A stretch of 30,133 bases of DNA, taken from positions 56,890-87,022 of the forward strand of contig CAJTPV010000009.1 of NCBI GenBank assembly GCA_910578505.1. Reading direction: 5' to 3'. This stretch comes from an uncultured Oscillospiraceae bacterium. Its GTDB lineage: Bacteria > Bacillota > Clostridia > Oscillospirales > Oscillospiraceae. Within the stretch, counting starts at the first letter, position 1. Each line of letters opens with the position of its first letter. The translations under genes and the position numbers were made by a program. Below the pieces are notes generated by a model. The model saw only the letters and a list, made by a program, of their open reading frames with translations. It had not been told where the DNA came from and did no database searches. Below are positions 1 through 6,497 of the stretch, piece by piece.

Positions 1-385
1 CTTGCATCCCCCTCGCGGTATAACAGCTCGGTTGCTGTTTCCAATCGGCTTGCTGTCGGCATCGCCTGCACCGGCAATCCCTGCTGCTGTTCTTCTTGTT
101 TTGCACTATCCTCCGCGCCGGGACGCGCCTGCACGGTCTGAACAGGATGCTCACTTGCGCTTGCATCCCCCGCGCGGTATAGCAGCTCTGCTCCTGCTTC
201 TGTTTCTAATCGGGCTTCTGACGCATGTTCCTGCGTCGGTAATCCCTGCTGTGTTTCTGTTTGATGTCTGCTGCTTTCCGCACTGGGACGTACCTGCCCG
301 GACTGTTCCGAACGAACCGTCTCGACTGGAGCGCCTTCGCGGTATAACAGCTCGGTTTCTACCTCACGCCGGGAATCCACCGCTG
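1..385 (-). repeat. Imperfect tandem coding repeats, period 159-165 bp
   Basis: Three in-frame copies of a segment encoding (L)ETxxELLYREG...QTxQxRP.AE.S..Q.E.QQGLP start with near-identical DNA (gcggtataacagctcgg and variants) at forward positions 15, 174 and 339. The spacings are 159 and 165 bp, or 53 and 55 codons. The last visible unit is cut by the window edge, so the array may continue. A more distant copy (ERRLIYRED) lies at about 771. Confidence 0.7.
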
Positions 386-1631
386 TTTTGCCGGACGGTA
401 CCCCCTGCTGTGCTTCCGATTGTTCTGTTTTGCTCGACCGGTTTTCTTCACTGCCGCGCTCTTGTGCGAACTCTATCGCCCGTTCCGCGGCCCCTGCCTG
501 CGTACCATGAAATTCCGCCTGCTTTTGGGGGGAAGCCTTCGTTTCCCCCTCTGTTTCATCCGCGCGGTCCACAGCTCTGCCGCGCGATGTTTCCCCGCCT
601 GCGGCAGGGGATGTCCCCTGTCCCTCTGCGGGGAGCGGCGGCTGTTTCGCGCCCTCGCTCCGGCGCTCTCCGTCAGGCTGCGTCTTCCCCTTCCGCTCCT
701 TCTCCTGCCGCTCTCCCGCCGCCTGCTGGGACGCGGGCATCCGGTCCTCGCTCCCGCCATGTTCATCCTCGCGGTAGATCAGCCTGCGCTCATAAAAATC
801 AGACGCCCCGTTCTCCTCCTTGGGCACAGCGCTCTCATCCTCTGTCCGTGCGGCATCCGCCCCGGCCCGGAACTCCTGCCGGCGCGCCGCCCGCGTCTGC
901 CGCGTCACGGCCTCCTCCACCGACCGGCTTACTTCCCGCCGCAGCTGCTCCCGCAGAACCGGCCCCTCCCGCCGCAGCAGCTCCTCTGTCCGGTCTGCCG
1001 CCGCGGAAAACGCCGCTTCCTCCAATGCCCGCTCCCGGCGGCGGCGCAGCGCGTCAGGCAATAAAATACTGCCGCCGCTCCCTGCCGGAGACGCCTTTGG
1101 GACCGCTGCCGGAAAACCGGGGCGCTGCTGCCGCCACTGGGGCTGCCAGCCTCCCGCCGCCGGCGACGCCGTCACGCTGCTGACCGGCTCCAGGCCGCTG
1201 CGGGGCGCGGACTGCTGCGTCACCCGGATGGTGTGGCTCCGACCGATTGCGCTGGCCTGGATGTTGATCTGCTGTGTCCGCTCCCGCTCCTCCCGCCAAA
1301 CGATCCGCTCCAAGAGCTTCTCCACAGCGCGGGCGTTCTCCTTTTTTTCCCGCTTCTCCTGCTTCCGCAGCCCCTTCTGCTCCTCCCGCAGGGATTTCAA
1401 AAGCAGCGTCATATCCAAATTGATATTGACGCCGCCCTGCCCGCCCGCCTGCTGCTCCGCTCCATCCTCCAGCAGCTCCAGCGGCACCGGCCGCCAGAAG
1501 CCCAGCCGGCGCTGTGAGCGCTGCAGGATCTCCTGGCCAAACAGGGCTGACAGCATGCCAAAAGAGGACAGTCCCGTCCTGTCCCGGTCCAGTACCGCCA
1601 TATCCGGTTTTGTCACAGCAATCGACTTCAT
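1..1631 (-). CDS. Large repeat-containing eCIS-operon protein, partial (runs off the left edge)
   Basis: The minus-strand frame opens at ATG 1629-1631 (MKSIAVTKPDMAVLD) and stays open to base 1, so 543 residues are visible and the C-terminus is missing. I do not recognise a family. Residues about 75-130 are very rich in Glu, Arg and Lys (REEQKGLRKQEKREKKENAR) and look like a long helix or coiled coil. From about residue 280 the chain is polar and low in hydrophobics. Near the visible end there are three imperfect tandem units of 53-55 residues built on ELLYREG followed by QQGLP; the matching DNA (gcggtataacagctc type) recurs at 15, 174 and 339, with a weaker relative at 771. It lies 52 bp after the third tube gene, where Afp/PVC-type loci carry the LysM cap protein, but no LysM motif is visible. 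It could be a tape-measure-like, fibre or scaffold protein. The reading frame is certain, the function unknown. Confidence 0.75.
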   Translation of the reverse strand, partial: MKSIAVTKPDMAVLDRDRTGLSSFGMLSALFGQEILQRSQRRLGFWRPVPLELLEDGAEQQAGGQGGVNINLDMTLLLKSLREEQKGLRKQEKREKKENARAVEKLLERIVWREERERTQQINIQASAIGRSHTIRVTQQSAPRSGLEPVSSVTASPAAGGWQPQWRQQRPGFPAAVPKASPAGSGGSILLPDALRRRRERALEEAAFSAAADRTEELLRREGPVLREQLRREVSRSVEEAVTRQTRAARRQEFRAGADAARTEDESAVPKEENGASDFYERRLIYREDEHGGSEDRMPASQQAAGERQEKERKGKTQPDGERRSEGAKQPPLPAEGQGTSPAAGGETSRGRAVDRADETEGETKASPQKQAEFHGTQAGAAERAIEFAQERGSEENRSSKTEQSEAQQGVPSGKTAVDSRREVETELLYREGAPVETVRSEQSGQVRPSAESSRHQTETQQGLPTQEHASEARLETEAGAELLYRAGDASASEHPVQTVQARPGAEDSAKQEEQQQGLPVQAMPTASRLETATELLYREGDA

Positions 1632-1683
1632 ATGTTTCCCAAATCAAAAACACACCCGCGCCGCCGGTTTCCGGCCCTGCGCG

Positions 1684-2106
1684 CTAAAAGCATCCGTTGT
1701 ACAGCAGTTCAATCCGGCTCACGGCCACCGCGGCCTGATTGGCGTCCAGCTCCGGCCCCATGTACTTCTGCAGATGCGCCCCCACAATGTTCCAGACCCG
1801 CTGGGGCGCGCCGAAGCTGTCCTTTAAAATCACCGTTCCCGCCAGCGGCACGCTCATCCCCTGGTTGCACATCCCCATCAGCACGGACACGGAATCCACA
1901 TCGGTCACGACCCCCTCCTGCAGGGTCAAAACCTGGGGCTTGGTCTCCTTAAAAAAGAACCGCGGATAGTTGAGGCCCCCCTCGTTATAGGTCTCATACT
2001 CCAGCTCCATGCCCAGCCCCGACACCGCGGTGAACCGCCCGGCCAGCACCGCGCCGGCGCCGGCGAGAAACACCTCAAAATACGCGCCGGACAGATACTC
2101 AGCCAT
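1684..2106 (-). CDS. eCIS/phage tail tube protein, third paralogue (Pvc6-like)
   Basis: A 140-residue protein of the T4 gp19-like tail tube fold, a structural subunit of the inner tube of a contractile injection particle. The start MAEYLSGAYFEVFLAG is preferred to a longer frame because the family begins with this beta strand; the ATG overlaps the end of the upstream tube gene by 8 bases, implying translational coupling. Family features are F-x-A-V-S-G-L-G near residue 30, an acidic E-Y-E-T-Y-N-E-G segment, and a C-terminal AVSRIELLYNGCF beta strand. In PVC particles Pvc5 and Pvc6 are the two tube-fold proteins adapting the tube to the spike, while Pvc1 is the bulk tube; this gene's position fits the Pvc6 role. 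The tube fold is well supported; the adaptor assignment is inferred from gene order. Confidence 0.85.
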   Translation of the reverse strand: MAEYLSGAYFEVFLAGAGAVLAGRFTAVSGLGMELEYETYNEGGLNYPRFFFKETKPQVLTLQEGVVTDVDSVSVLMGMCNQGMSVPLAGTVILKDSFGAPQRVWNIVGAHLQKYMGPELDANQAAVAVSRIELLYNGCF

Positions 2107-2602
2107 GCCGCACCTCCCTGCCCGTCCGCGGGACAGGCTCGTGGGTCTTCCGCTCCATGCCGCCGATGGCAAAGGTCAGGCTCTCGCTGAGCACCTCGCT
2201 GCGCCCGCCGTCCATGGGCGTCAGCTCATACCCGATGGGCACCGCGTTTTTCAGGGACCAGGTCACGCCCCGGTTCCCCCTGTCGTCCAGGGCCACAATG
2301 TTCAGCGTCCGGTACAAATCCTCCCCGCTGGGCCCGGCGTTGGGGCCGGCGGCGGCGGAAAACAGCCAGTCCAGAAAGTTGTTGTCCCCCACCACCCCCT
2401 TGGTCAGGGTCACGGGGGCAAAGCGCGTGAACACAGGCACCGTCTCCTGCACCCCCCGGCCGTCGTTGCCCGACCGGACCTGCAGGGTCTCCACATCCAT
2501 CTTCACGCCGGAAAACTGGGAAAAGGCCGCCACGACCACGCCGCTGTTCTCCACCTCCACCAGAAAGCGGAACGCGCGAAAGGGTTCCTCGTATGTGATC
2601 AC
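2099..2602 (-). CDS. eCIS/phage tail tube protein, second paralogue (Pvc5-like)
   Basis: A 167-residue tail tube protein (conserved phage tail region family, TIGR02241-like). It starts with GTG at 2602 (V/M-ITYEEPFRAFRFLVEVE), with GGAGAGGTG a few bases upstream. Diagnostic segments are FRFLVEVE, AFSQFSGVKMDVET, LTKGVVGDNNFLDWLFSA and KNAVPIGYELTPMDGGRSEVLSESLTFAIGGMER, which parallel the main tube protein at 3339-3818 (LTKFGN, DFLDWIYS, WPVGYTVPDLNALGGEV). It sits between the DUF6760 gene and the third tube gene, whose start it overlaps. The likely role is a tube-initiation ring next to the spike, as for Pvc5; that role is inferred from synteny and the family call is firm. Confidence 0.9.
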   Translation of the reverse strand: MITYEEPFRAFRFLVEVENSGVVVAAFSQFSGVKMDVETLQVRSGNDGRGVQETVPVFTRFAPVTLTKGVVGDNNFLDWLFSAAAGPNAGPSGEDLYRTLNIVALDDRGNRGVTWSLKNAVPIGYELTPMDGGRSEVLSESLTFAIGGMERKTHEPVPRTGREVRHG

Positions 2603-2617
2603 GCCCTCACCTCTCCA

Positions 2618-2797
2618 TTACCGAAATTCGTAGGTCTTCTGACTGGAATTGCTGAGCTTTTTGTTCACCGCGGACACCTCCTGGCACCACCTCCGGCGCT
2701 CCTGATGGCTCAGGCCCATCACCGCGTCCCTGGACCAGTGCAGATAATACGACAGGAACGTCATCTCCTCATACATTCGCTCCTGGGGATACAGCAC
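2618..2797 (-). CDS. DUF6760-like small eCIS protein
   Basis: A short gene of 52-64 residues. The frame ends at TAA 2618-2620. The sequence YPQERMYEEMTFLSYYLHWS followed by RDAVMGLSHQERRRWCQEVSAVNKKL has the Y-E-E-hydrophobic, H-W and ERRRW...I/VNKKL pattern I associate with DUF6760, a small helical family found in contractile injection loci between sheath/tube genes. The start is uncertain. GTG at 2797 keeps the family's YP segment; an ATT at 2812 would overlap the upstream gene; ATG at 2776 has AGGAG only 3 bases away and would remove the conserved N-terminus. It occupies the slot of a small assembly protein between the tail-assembly-like gene and the Pvc5-like tube gene. The exact role is unknown. 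Confidence 0.75.
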   Translation of the reverse strand: MLYPQERMYEEMTFLSYYLHWSRDAVMGLSHQERRRWCQEVSAVNKKLSNSSQKTYEFR

Positions 2798-2802
2798 CAG
2801 TC

Positions 2803-3162
2803 CTAGCTCAATAAAAAATCCAGCGGCACCTCCAGCTCCTGATTGCAGTGGGGGCAGGTCACCCGGTACACCGGCATCTCCGACATATTGATCCGCTGGT
2901 ACAGGTCCTGCAGATACGCCAAATCCATCGTAAAGAGCCCCTCGATCACCCGTGTGTTGACCGTGCTGAGGGTCCCCAGCTTGGTGATCACACGGGCCAG
3001 CAGGATGATGGTCAGATAGCCGGGGTTCTGCTGGACCTTCGGGTCCCGCAGGGGCAGGATCTCGTCGGCTGCATTGGCCAAACGCATCACGCCCCGCTTG
3101 TGTACCTCGCCGTTGGCATCCACATAGCCTCTGGGCAGCTCAAATTCAAATTCAGTCTCCAT
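2803..3162 (-). CDS. Phage tail assembly-like protein of the eCIS operon
   Basis: A 119-residue protein starting METEFEFELPRGYVDANGEV; AGGAG precedes the ATG by about 9 bases. A longer frame beginning at 3201 would start inside a hairpin and lacks a ribosome site. The N-terminal segment (LPRGYVDANGEVHKRGVMRLA followed by ILPLRD) and the central segment (NPGYLTIILLARVITKLG) resemble small proteins encoded next to tube genes in contractile tail loci, often annotated as tail assembly proteins. The C-terminus has one CPHC pair (VTCPHCNQELEVPLDF), half of a zinc-ribbon-like knuckle, which could bind metal in a dimer. It probably acts in assembly of tube or baseplate. The family call is moderate and the mechanism unknown. 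Confidence 0.7.
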   Translation of the reverse strand: METEFEFELPRGYVDANGEVHKRGVMRLANAADEILPLRDPKVQQNPGYLTIILLARVITKLGTLSTVNTRVIEGLFTMDLAYLQDLYQRINMSEMPVYRVTCPHCNQELEVPLDFLLS

Positions 3163-3186
3163 ACTCCATATCTCCTGATTTCCGAC

Positions 3187-3215
3187 GGTAGAGGGGCGCA
3201 CAAGGCCCCTCTACC
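3187..3215 (-). promoter_or_regulatory. Strong intra-operon hairpin between the tube gene and downstream genes
   Basis: A perfect 11-bp inverted repeat (GGTAGAGGGGC / GCCCCTCTACC) with a 7-base loop lies in the 176-bp gap between the main tube gene and the tail-assembly-like gene. No U-run follows on the minus strand, so it is not a standard intrinsic terminator. It could be an RNA stabiliser or attenuator that lowers expression of the low-copy downstream parts relative to sheath and tube. Confidence 0.6.
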
Positions 3216-3338
3216 ACCGAAAGTGTGAACACTACACTATATTGCTTGCAAATCCCCACGCCTGCAGGACTGTGCAGCAGTGCATTTTGCAGAATCCTCT
3301 TAAAAGCAGCGCGCAGCGCTTTGGCCGTCCGATCGGGA

Positions 3339-3818
3339 CTAGATCGGGGATGCCTCGCCGGCTACGCCGCCGGGCGTGTGCTCCAGGCCCTCGTGGCACA
3401 GCTCCAGGGACTGGATGGCCACCTCGCCGCCCAGGGCGTTCAGGTCGGGCACCGTGTAGCCCACGGGCCAGGCGTTGATGAGGTTCCAGGAGGGCCCCGG
3501 ACTGCCCGCGTCGTCGATGAGGGTGATGGTGACGTTGTGGCGGACCATGCCCGTGGGGGGCGCGGTGTTGGTGGGGGCCACGGAGTAGATCCAATCCAGG
3601 AAGTCGCTGTCATCAGAGGTGCCCCAGCGCAGCGTCACATTGCCGAACTTGGTCAGCCCGGCCAGCTTGCGGGGGGTGTTGCGCAGGTCGTCGCCCTCGC
3701 GGTACTCAACGGCGTCTGTACTGGAGCTCATGCCGGAGACCTCGGAAAATCCGGCACGGCTGATCCCATCGATCTCAACCTGGTACCGAAATACTCTATA
3801 CGGATAATTGATTGCCAT
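3339..3818 (-). CDS. eCIS main inner tube protein (Pvc1/Afp1-like)
   Basis: A 159-residue conserved phage tail tube protein (T4 gp19-like). It starts MAINYPYRVFRYQVEIDG with AAAGGACG upstream. The segments ISRAGFSEVSGMSSSTDAVE, LTKFGNVTLRWG, DSDFLDWIYS, ITLIDDAG, WNLINAWPVGY and ALGGEVAIQSLELCHEGLE are typical of this family and match the two paralogues downstream. It directly follows the sheath gene with a 39-bp gap, the usual sheath-tube arrangement. Being first after the sheath it is the best candidate for the bulk tube subunit that stacks as hexamers and is driven into the target. The downstream gap contains a stable hairpin, which may set its high expression apart from later genes. Confidence 0.93.
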   Translation of the reverse strand: MAINYPYRVFRYQVEIDGISRAGFSEVSGMSSSTDAVEYREGDDLRNTPRKLAGLTKFGNVTLRWGTSDDSDFLDWIYSVAPTNTAPPTGMVRHNVTITLIDDAGSPGPSWNLINAWPVGYTVPDLNALGGEVAIQSLELCHEGLEHTPGGVAGEASPI

Positions 3819-3857
3819 TTAAACTTCGTCCTTTCTGTTCGATGATGGGAGTCTAGC

Positions 3858-5648
3858 TTATTCGTAGGCGGTCTTCTGCGTAATGCGGAAGATGACAAAT
3901 TCAGCGGGCTTTACCGGCGCAATGCCGATCTGGCAGATCAGGCGGCCATTGTCAATGTCGTCCTGGGTCATGGTGGTCAGGCCGCACTCCACAAAGAAGG
4001 CCTGCTCCGGGCTGGTCCCGGCCAGGGCGCCGTCCCGCCAGCAGGTGGCCAGGAAGGACTCGATGGTCCGGGTCACCCGGCCCCACAGCGTCTCGCTGTT
4101 GGGCTCAAAGACCACCCAGTTGGTGTTGACCCGGATGGACTCCTCAATATAAATGAACAGACGGCGCACGTTGAGGTACTTCCACAGGCCGTTGGAGCTG
4201 ATGGTGCGGGCGCCCCACACGCGGATGCCCCGGCCGGGGAAGGAGCGGATCAGGTTGACCCCCATGGGGTTCAGGATATCCTGCTCGCCGGTGTTGTACA
4301 GCGTGGACAGACCGGTGCAGCCCCGGACCACCTCGTTGGCGGGGGCCTTGTGGACGCCCCGCTCGTTGTCGCTGCGGGCGTAGATGCCGGCCATAGCCCC
4401 GGAGGGCGGGAAGTAGGCGGAGCGCTTGGCCCCGGCGTCGAACATCTCCAGCCAGGGGTGGTACATGGCGGCATAGGTGCTGTCGTACATATCCCGGAAG
4501 TTGGCCACGTCGTTGGTCTTCTTCAGGTCCTGGGGCACGTCCAGAATGGCGAAGCAGCTCTTGCGGTTCTCGCAGAAGCCGATGAGCGCCGCCTGGACCT
4601 CCGGCGCGGTGACGCCGGGGATGACCATGATGGACACGGTGCCGTTTTCCAGGAAGGCCTGCAGGCCCGTGCGCCTGCCGGGACCGTTGTCCTCGCCCAG
4701 ATAGGCCTCCGGGCCCACGTTCAGCACCGTGCCGTTGCTGCCGCCCTCCAGGGTGAGGACCATCTCGCTGCCGGTACCGGCGCACAGGTCATAGGGCACA
4801 ATGGACTTGACCGCGCCGGCGGCGGCGGGGAGCGCCGGGGCGTTCTCCTTCTTATCCTTGTCCTTCTCGTCCTTCACCGGCGCGGGCGCAGGGGCGGGAG
4901 CCGCTTTGTTCTCCAGAACCTCCACCTTGATCAGGTCGCTCTTGGCCGTGCGCACGGGGGCATAGTTGAGCGCGTCCGGCTTCAGGGACAGGTTCTCAAA
5001 GGTCTCCACCGTGTCGTCCAGGCGGGCGGTGATGGTGATCTCGCAGGTGCGGATGTACTTGGCGGTACCCACCTTCCGGTCGGCCACGTCCAGGGTGCAG
5101 GGGGCGTCCAGGGTGACGACCCGGTCCAGCACGCTCTTGATGGCAGCGTAGGCGCTGCGGTTTCCGTCAAACAGCTCCACCACGTCGCCGGGGTTGAAGC
5201 CGTCGGCGTTCTTCAGGGTGAGGTCCGCGCCCTTCACCTCGTAAACCTGGGTCTTGGCCTTATAAGAGGGGGCCACCGTGACCCGCATGTTCTCCGCCCA
5301 TGCGCCGGGGTTGGCCGCCGTGACCTTCAGCACGCCCACGGTCTTGGAGGCGGCTCTGGCGTCGCCGGGGACGGCCCGCATGATGTAGGCCCGAGAGCCC
5401 CCGTTGGCAAAGAACTGTTCCACCGCATAGGGCAGATACCGGGCGCTGCCATAGCCGGCCTGGCTGAGGTAACCGCCGTACATCCGCCGGTAGTCGGCAA
5501 AGCTGGTCACCAGCTGGGGCTGACCGGTCACAGGCCCGCGCTCCGCCAGGCCCACAAAGCCCGCGGTGCTGGTGCTGACGCCCTGCATGGGGGTCGCCCC
5601 TGAGTCATACTCCTCTACATACACGCCTGGGGACAAATATTCTGCCAT
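3858..5648 (-). CDS. eCIS contractile tail sheath protein
   Basis: A 596-residue tail sheath protein, the contractile outer cylinder of the particle. The N-terminus MAEYLSPGVYVEEYDSG with STAGFVGLAERGPVTGQP is the classic sheath start, and the C-terminus (RRLFIYIEESI, TLWGRVTRTIESFL, WRDGALAGTSPEQAFFVECG, IDNGRLICQIGIAPVKPAEF) is the conserved sheath core that forms the handshake between rings. Residues about 120-280 are a variable insertion, which includes a Pro-Ala stretch followed by alternating Lys-Asp (PVKDEKDKDKKENA, around residues 244-280), probably a surface loop. Only one sheath gene is visible, whereas Afp and PVC loci have three. The ribosome site is weak (GTGAAG). It is co-directional with the YbjN-like gene 61 bp upstream. 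Confidence 0.95.
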   Translation of the reverse strand: MAEYLSPGVYVEEYDSGATPMQGVSTSTAGFVGLAERGPVTGQPQLVTSFADYRRMYGGYLSQAGYGSARYLPYAVEQFFANGGSRAYIMRAVPGDARAASKTVGVLKVTAANPGAWAENMRVTVAPSYKAKTQVYEVKGADLTLKNADGFNPGDVVELFDGNRSAYAAIKSVLDRVVTLDAPCTLDVADRKVGTAKYIRTCEITITARLDDTVETFENLSLKPDALNYAPVRTAKSDLIKVEVLENKAAPAPAPAPVKDEKDKDKKENAPALPAAAGAVKSIVPYDLCAGTGSEMVLTLEGGSNGTVLNVGPEAYLGEDNGPGRRTGLQAFLENGTVSIMVIPGVTAPEVQAALIGFCENRKSCFAILDVPQDLKKTNDVANFRDMYDSTYAAMYHPWLEMFDAGAKRSAYFPPSGAMAGIYARSDNERGVHKAPANEVVRGCTGLSTLYNTGEQDILNPMGVNLIRSFPGRGIRVWGARTISSNGLWKYLNVRRLFIYIEESIRVNTNWVVFEPNSETLWGRVTRTIESFLATCWRDGALAGTSPEQAFFVECGLTTMTQDDIDNGRLICQIGIAPVKPAEFVIFRITQKTAYE

Positions 5649-5709
5649 ACTTTTGCTTCACGCCATGGTTGTGGCTGGGCGCCGGTCGTGAAGCTCCCCT
5701 CCTTTCTGT

Positions 5710-6156
5710 TTATCCTTTTGACTCTAGATCTATTTTTGAGCTTCCTGGTAGGGATTCTTCGCTCATACAAATATCAGGGGCCATCCGGCCCCAAAAGCGG
5801 ATGATGACGGCCATGTTGTACTCCAGCGCCTGGGCCAGATTTTCCCTGGCCATATACCCGTCGCCCATGCCGGCCCAGGTGCGGAACACCGCCCGGCCCT
5901 CCCGCGTCAGATACATCCCGCCCCGGATCACCTGCCCGTTGATCTCGCAGCAGGCCTCCAGGGCCCGCCCGCGCCGGTCCGCGGGGATCCGAAAGGGATA
6001 GCGGCCATACAGCAGCACCTGGTCGTCCAGGCACCGGCAGGCCATCTCCCAGGTCATGGCCCCGCTGGTCAGACGGAACCGGATCTCCCCCATCTTCCTC
6101 TGCCAGACCACGCCGCTGTCGGCCAGCAGGGCGGTCAGCTGCCGCTCTGTGTTCAT
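5710..6156 (-). CDS. YbjN-like small protein upstream of the sheath (candidate chaperone)
   Basis: A 148-residue protein starting MNTERQLTALLADSGVVWQR; its ATG overlaps the preceding stop codon (ATGA), so it is translationally coupled to the gene before it. The middle and C-terminal pattern, LEACCEINGQVIRGGMYLTR, then a strand (AVFRTWAGMGDGYMA) and a long helix (ENLAQALEYNMAVIIRFWGRM), matches the YbjN fold, which resembles type III secretion chaperones. It lies just before the sheath gene in the eCIS operon. A second protein with the same pattern is encoded directly after the cargo candidate (13252-13737). The fold call is made by eye from the helix-strand pattern and is moderate; a chaperone role is inference. 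Confidence 0.6.
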   Translation of the reverse strand: MNTERQLTALLADSGVVWQRKMGEIRFRLTSGAMTWEMACRCLDDQVLLYGRYPFRIPADRRGRALEACCEINGQVIRGGMYLTREGRAVFRTWAGMGDGYMARENLAQALEYNMAVIIRFWGRMAPDICMSEESLPGSSKIDLESKG

Positions 6157-6497
6157 CCTTCCCCGCCTCCAAATCCGGCGGGGGGCTCCGCCAGCAGCGG
6201 CGCAGCCGGCTCCACCGGCACAGGTACCGTGTCCGCCGGCGCATCGAAAGCAGGCCACCGGGGCGCCTCAGGCCTGCCCAGCCGCTGCAGGGCCAGCAGG
6301 TCCAGCATGGCGCTGTTGCCCACCTTCCCGGCCAGCTGCCGGACCGTCTCCAGGGGGAGGCTGTCCAGCCGGGTCCCCGCCAGCACCGCCTGCATCGCCA
6401 GCGCCGCCGTCCGGGGCTGGCTCCGGCGCTCCTGCCGCTCCGCCGCCCGGTGCTCCTGCTGCTCCGCCGCCGTCCGCTGGTCTGCCGTGTGAAGCAT
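6153..6497 (-). CDS. Unrecognised small eCIS-operon protein with a VGNSAM motif
   Basis: A 114-residue frame starting MLHTADQRTAAEQQEHRAAE with AAGGAG 6 bases upstream, ending in an ATGA overlap with the next gene. The first third is a charged Gln/Glu/Arg helix. The middle, LPLETVRQLAGKVGNSAMLD followed by LLALQ, resembles the short QxxVGNxAM-LLxLQ segment often seen near the N-terminus of DUF4157/eCIS cargo proteins. The C-terminus is Pro/Ala/Gly rich. It overlaps the 3' part of the upstream gene for 230 bases in another frame. It could be a separate gene or, if a frameshift is present, the C-terminal part of the upstream protein. Confidence 0.55.
   Translation of the reverse strand: MLHTADQRTAAEQQEHRAAERQERRSQPRTAALAMQAVLAGTRLDSLPLETVRQLAGKVGNSAMLDLLALQRLGRPEAPRWPAFDAPADTVPVPVEPAAPLLAEPPAGFGGGEG

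Noticed and set aside
2..1183. 393-codon plus-strand open frame
   Set aside because: It is Pro/Arg/Ser-rich with no family features and lies antisense to the partial minus-strand eCIS-operon gene, whose frame shows coherent helices and repeats.
4350..5603. 417-codon plus-strand open frame
   Set aside because: It is antisense to the unmistakable sheath gene; the composition (Gly/His/Val-rich) is that of a GC-rich shadow frame.
3858..5648. Myovirus prophage tail rather than eCIS
   Set aside because: Three tube paralogues with DUF6760 and a nearby DUF4157 protein fit eCIS, and no capsid, portal, terminase or phage regulator is seen; only the missing left flank leaves some doubt.
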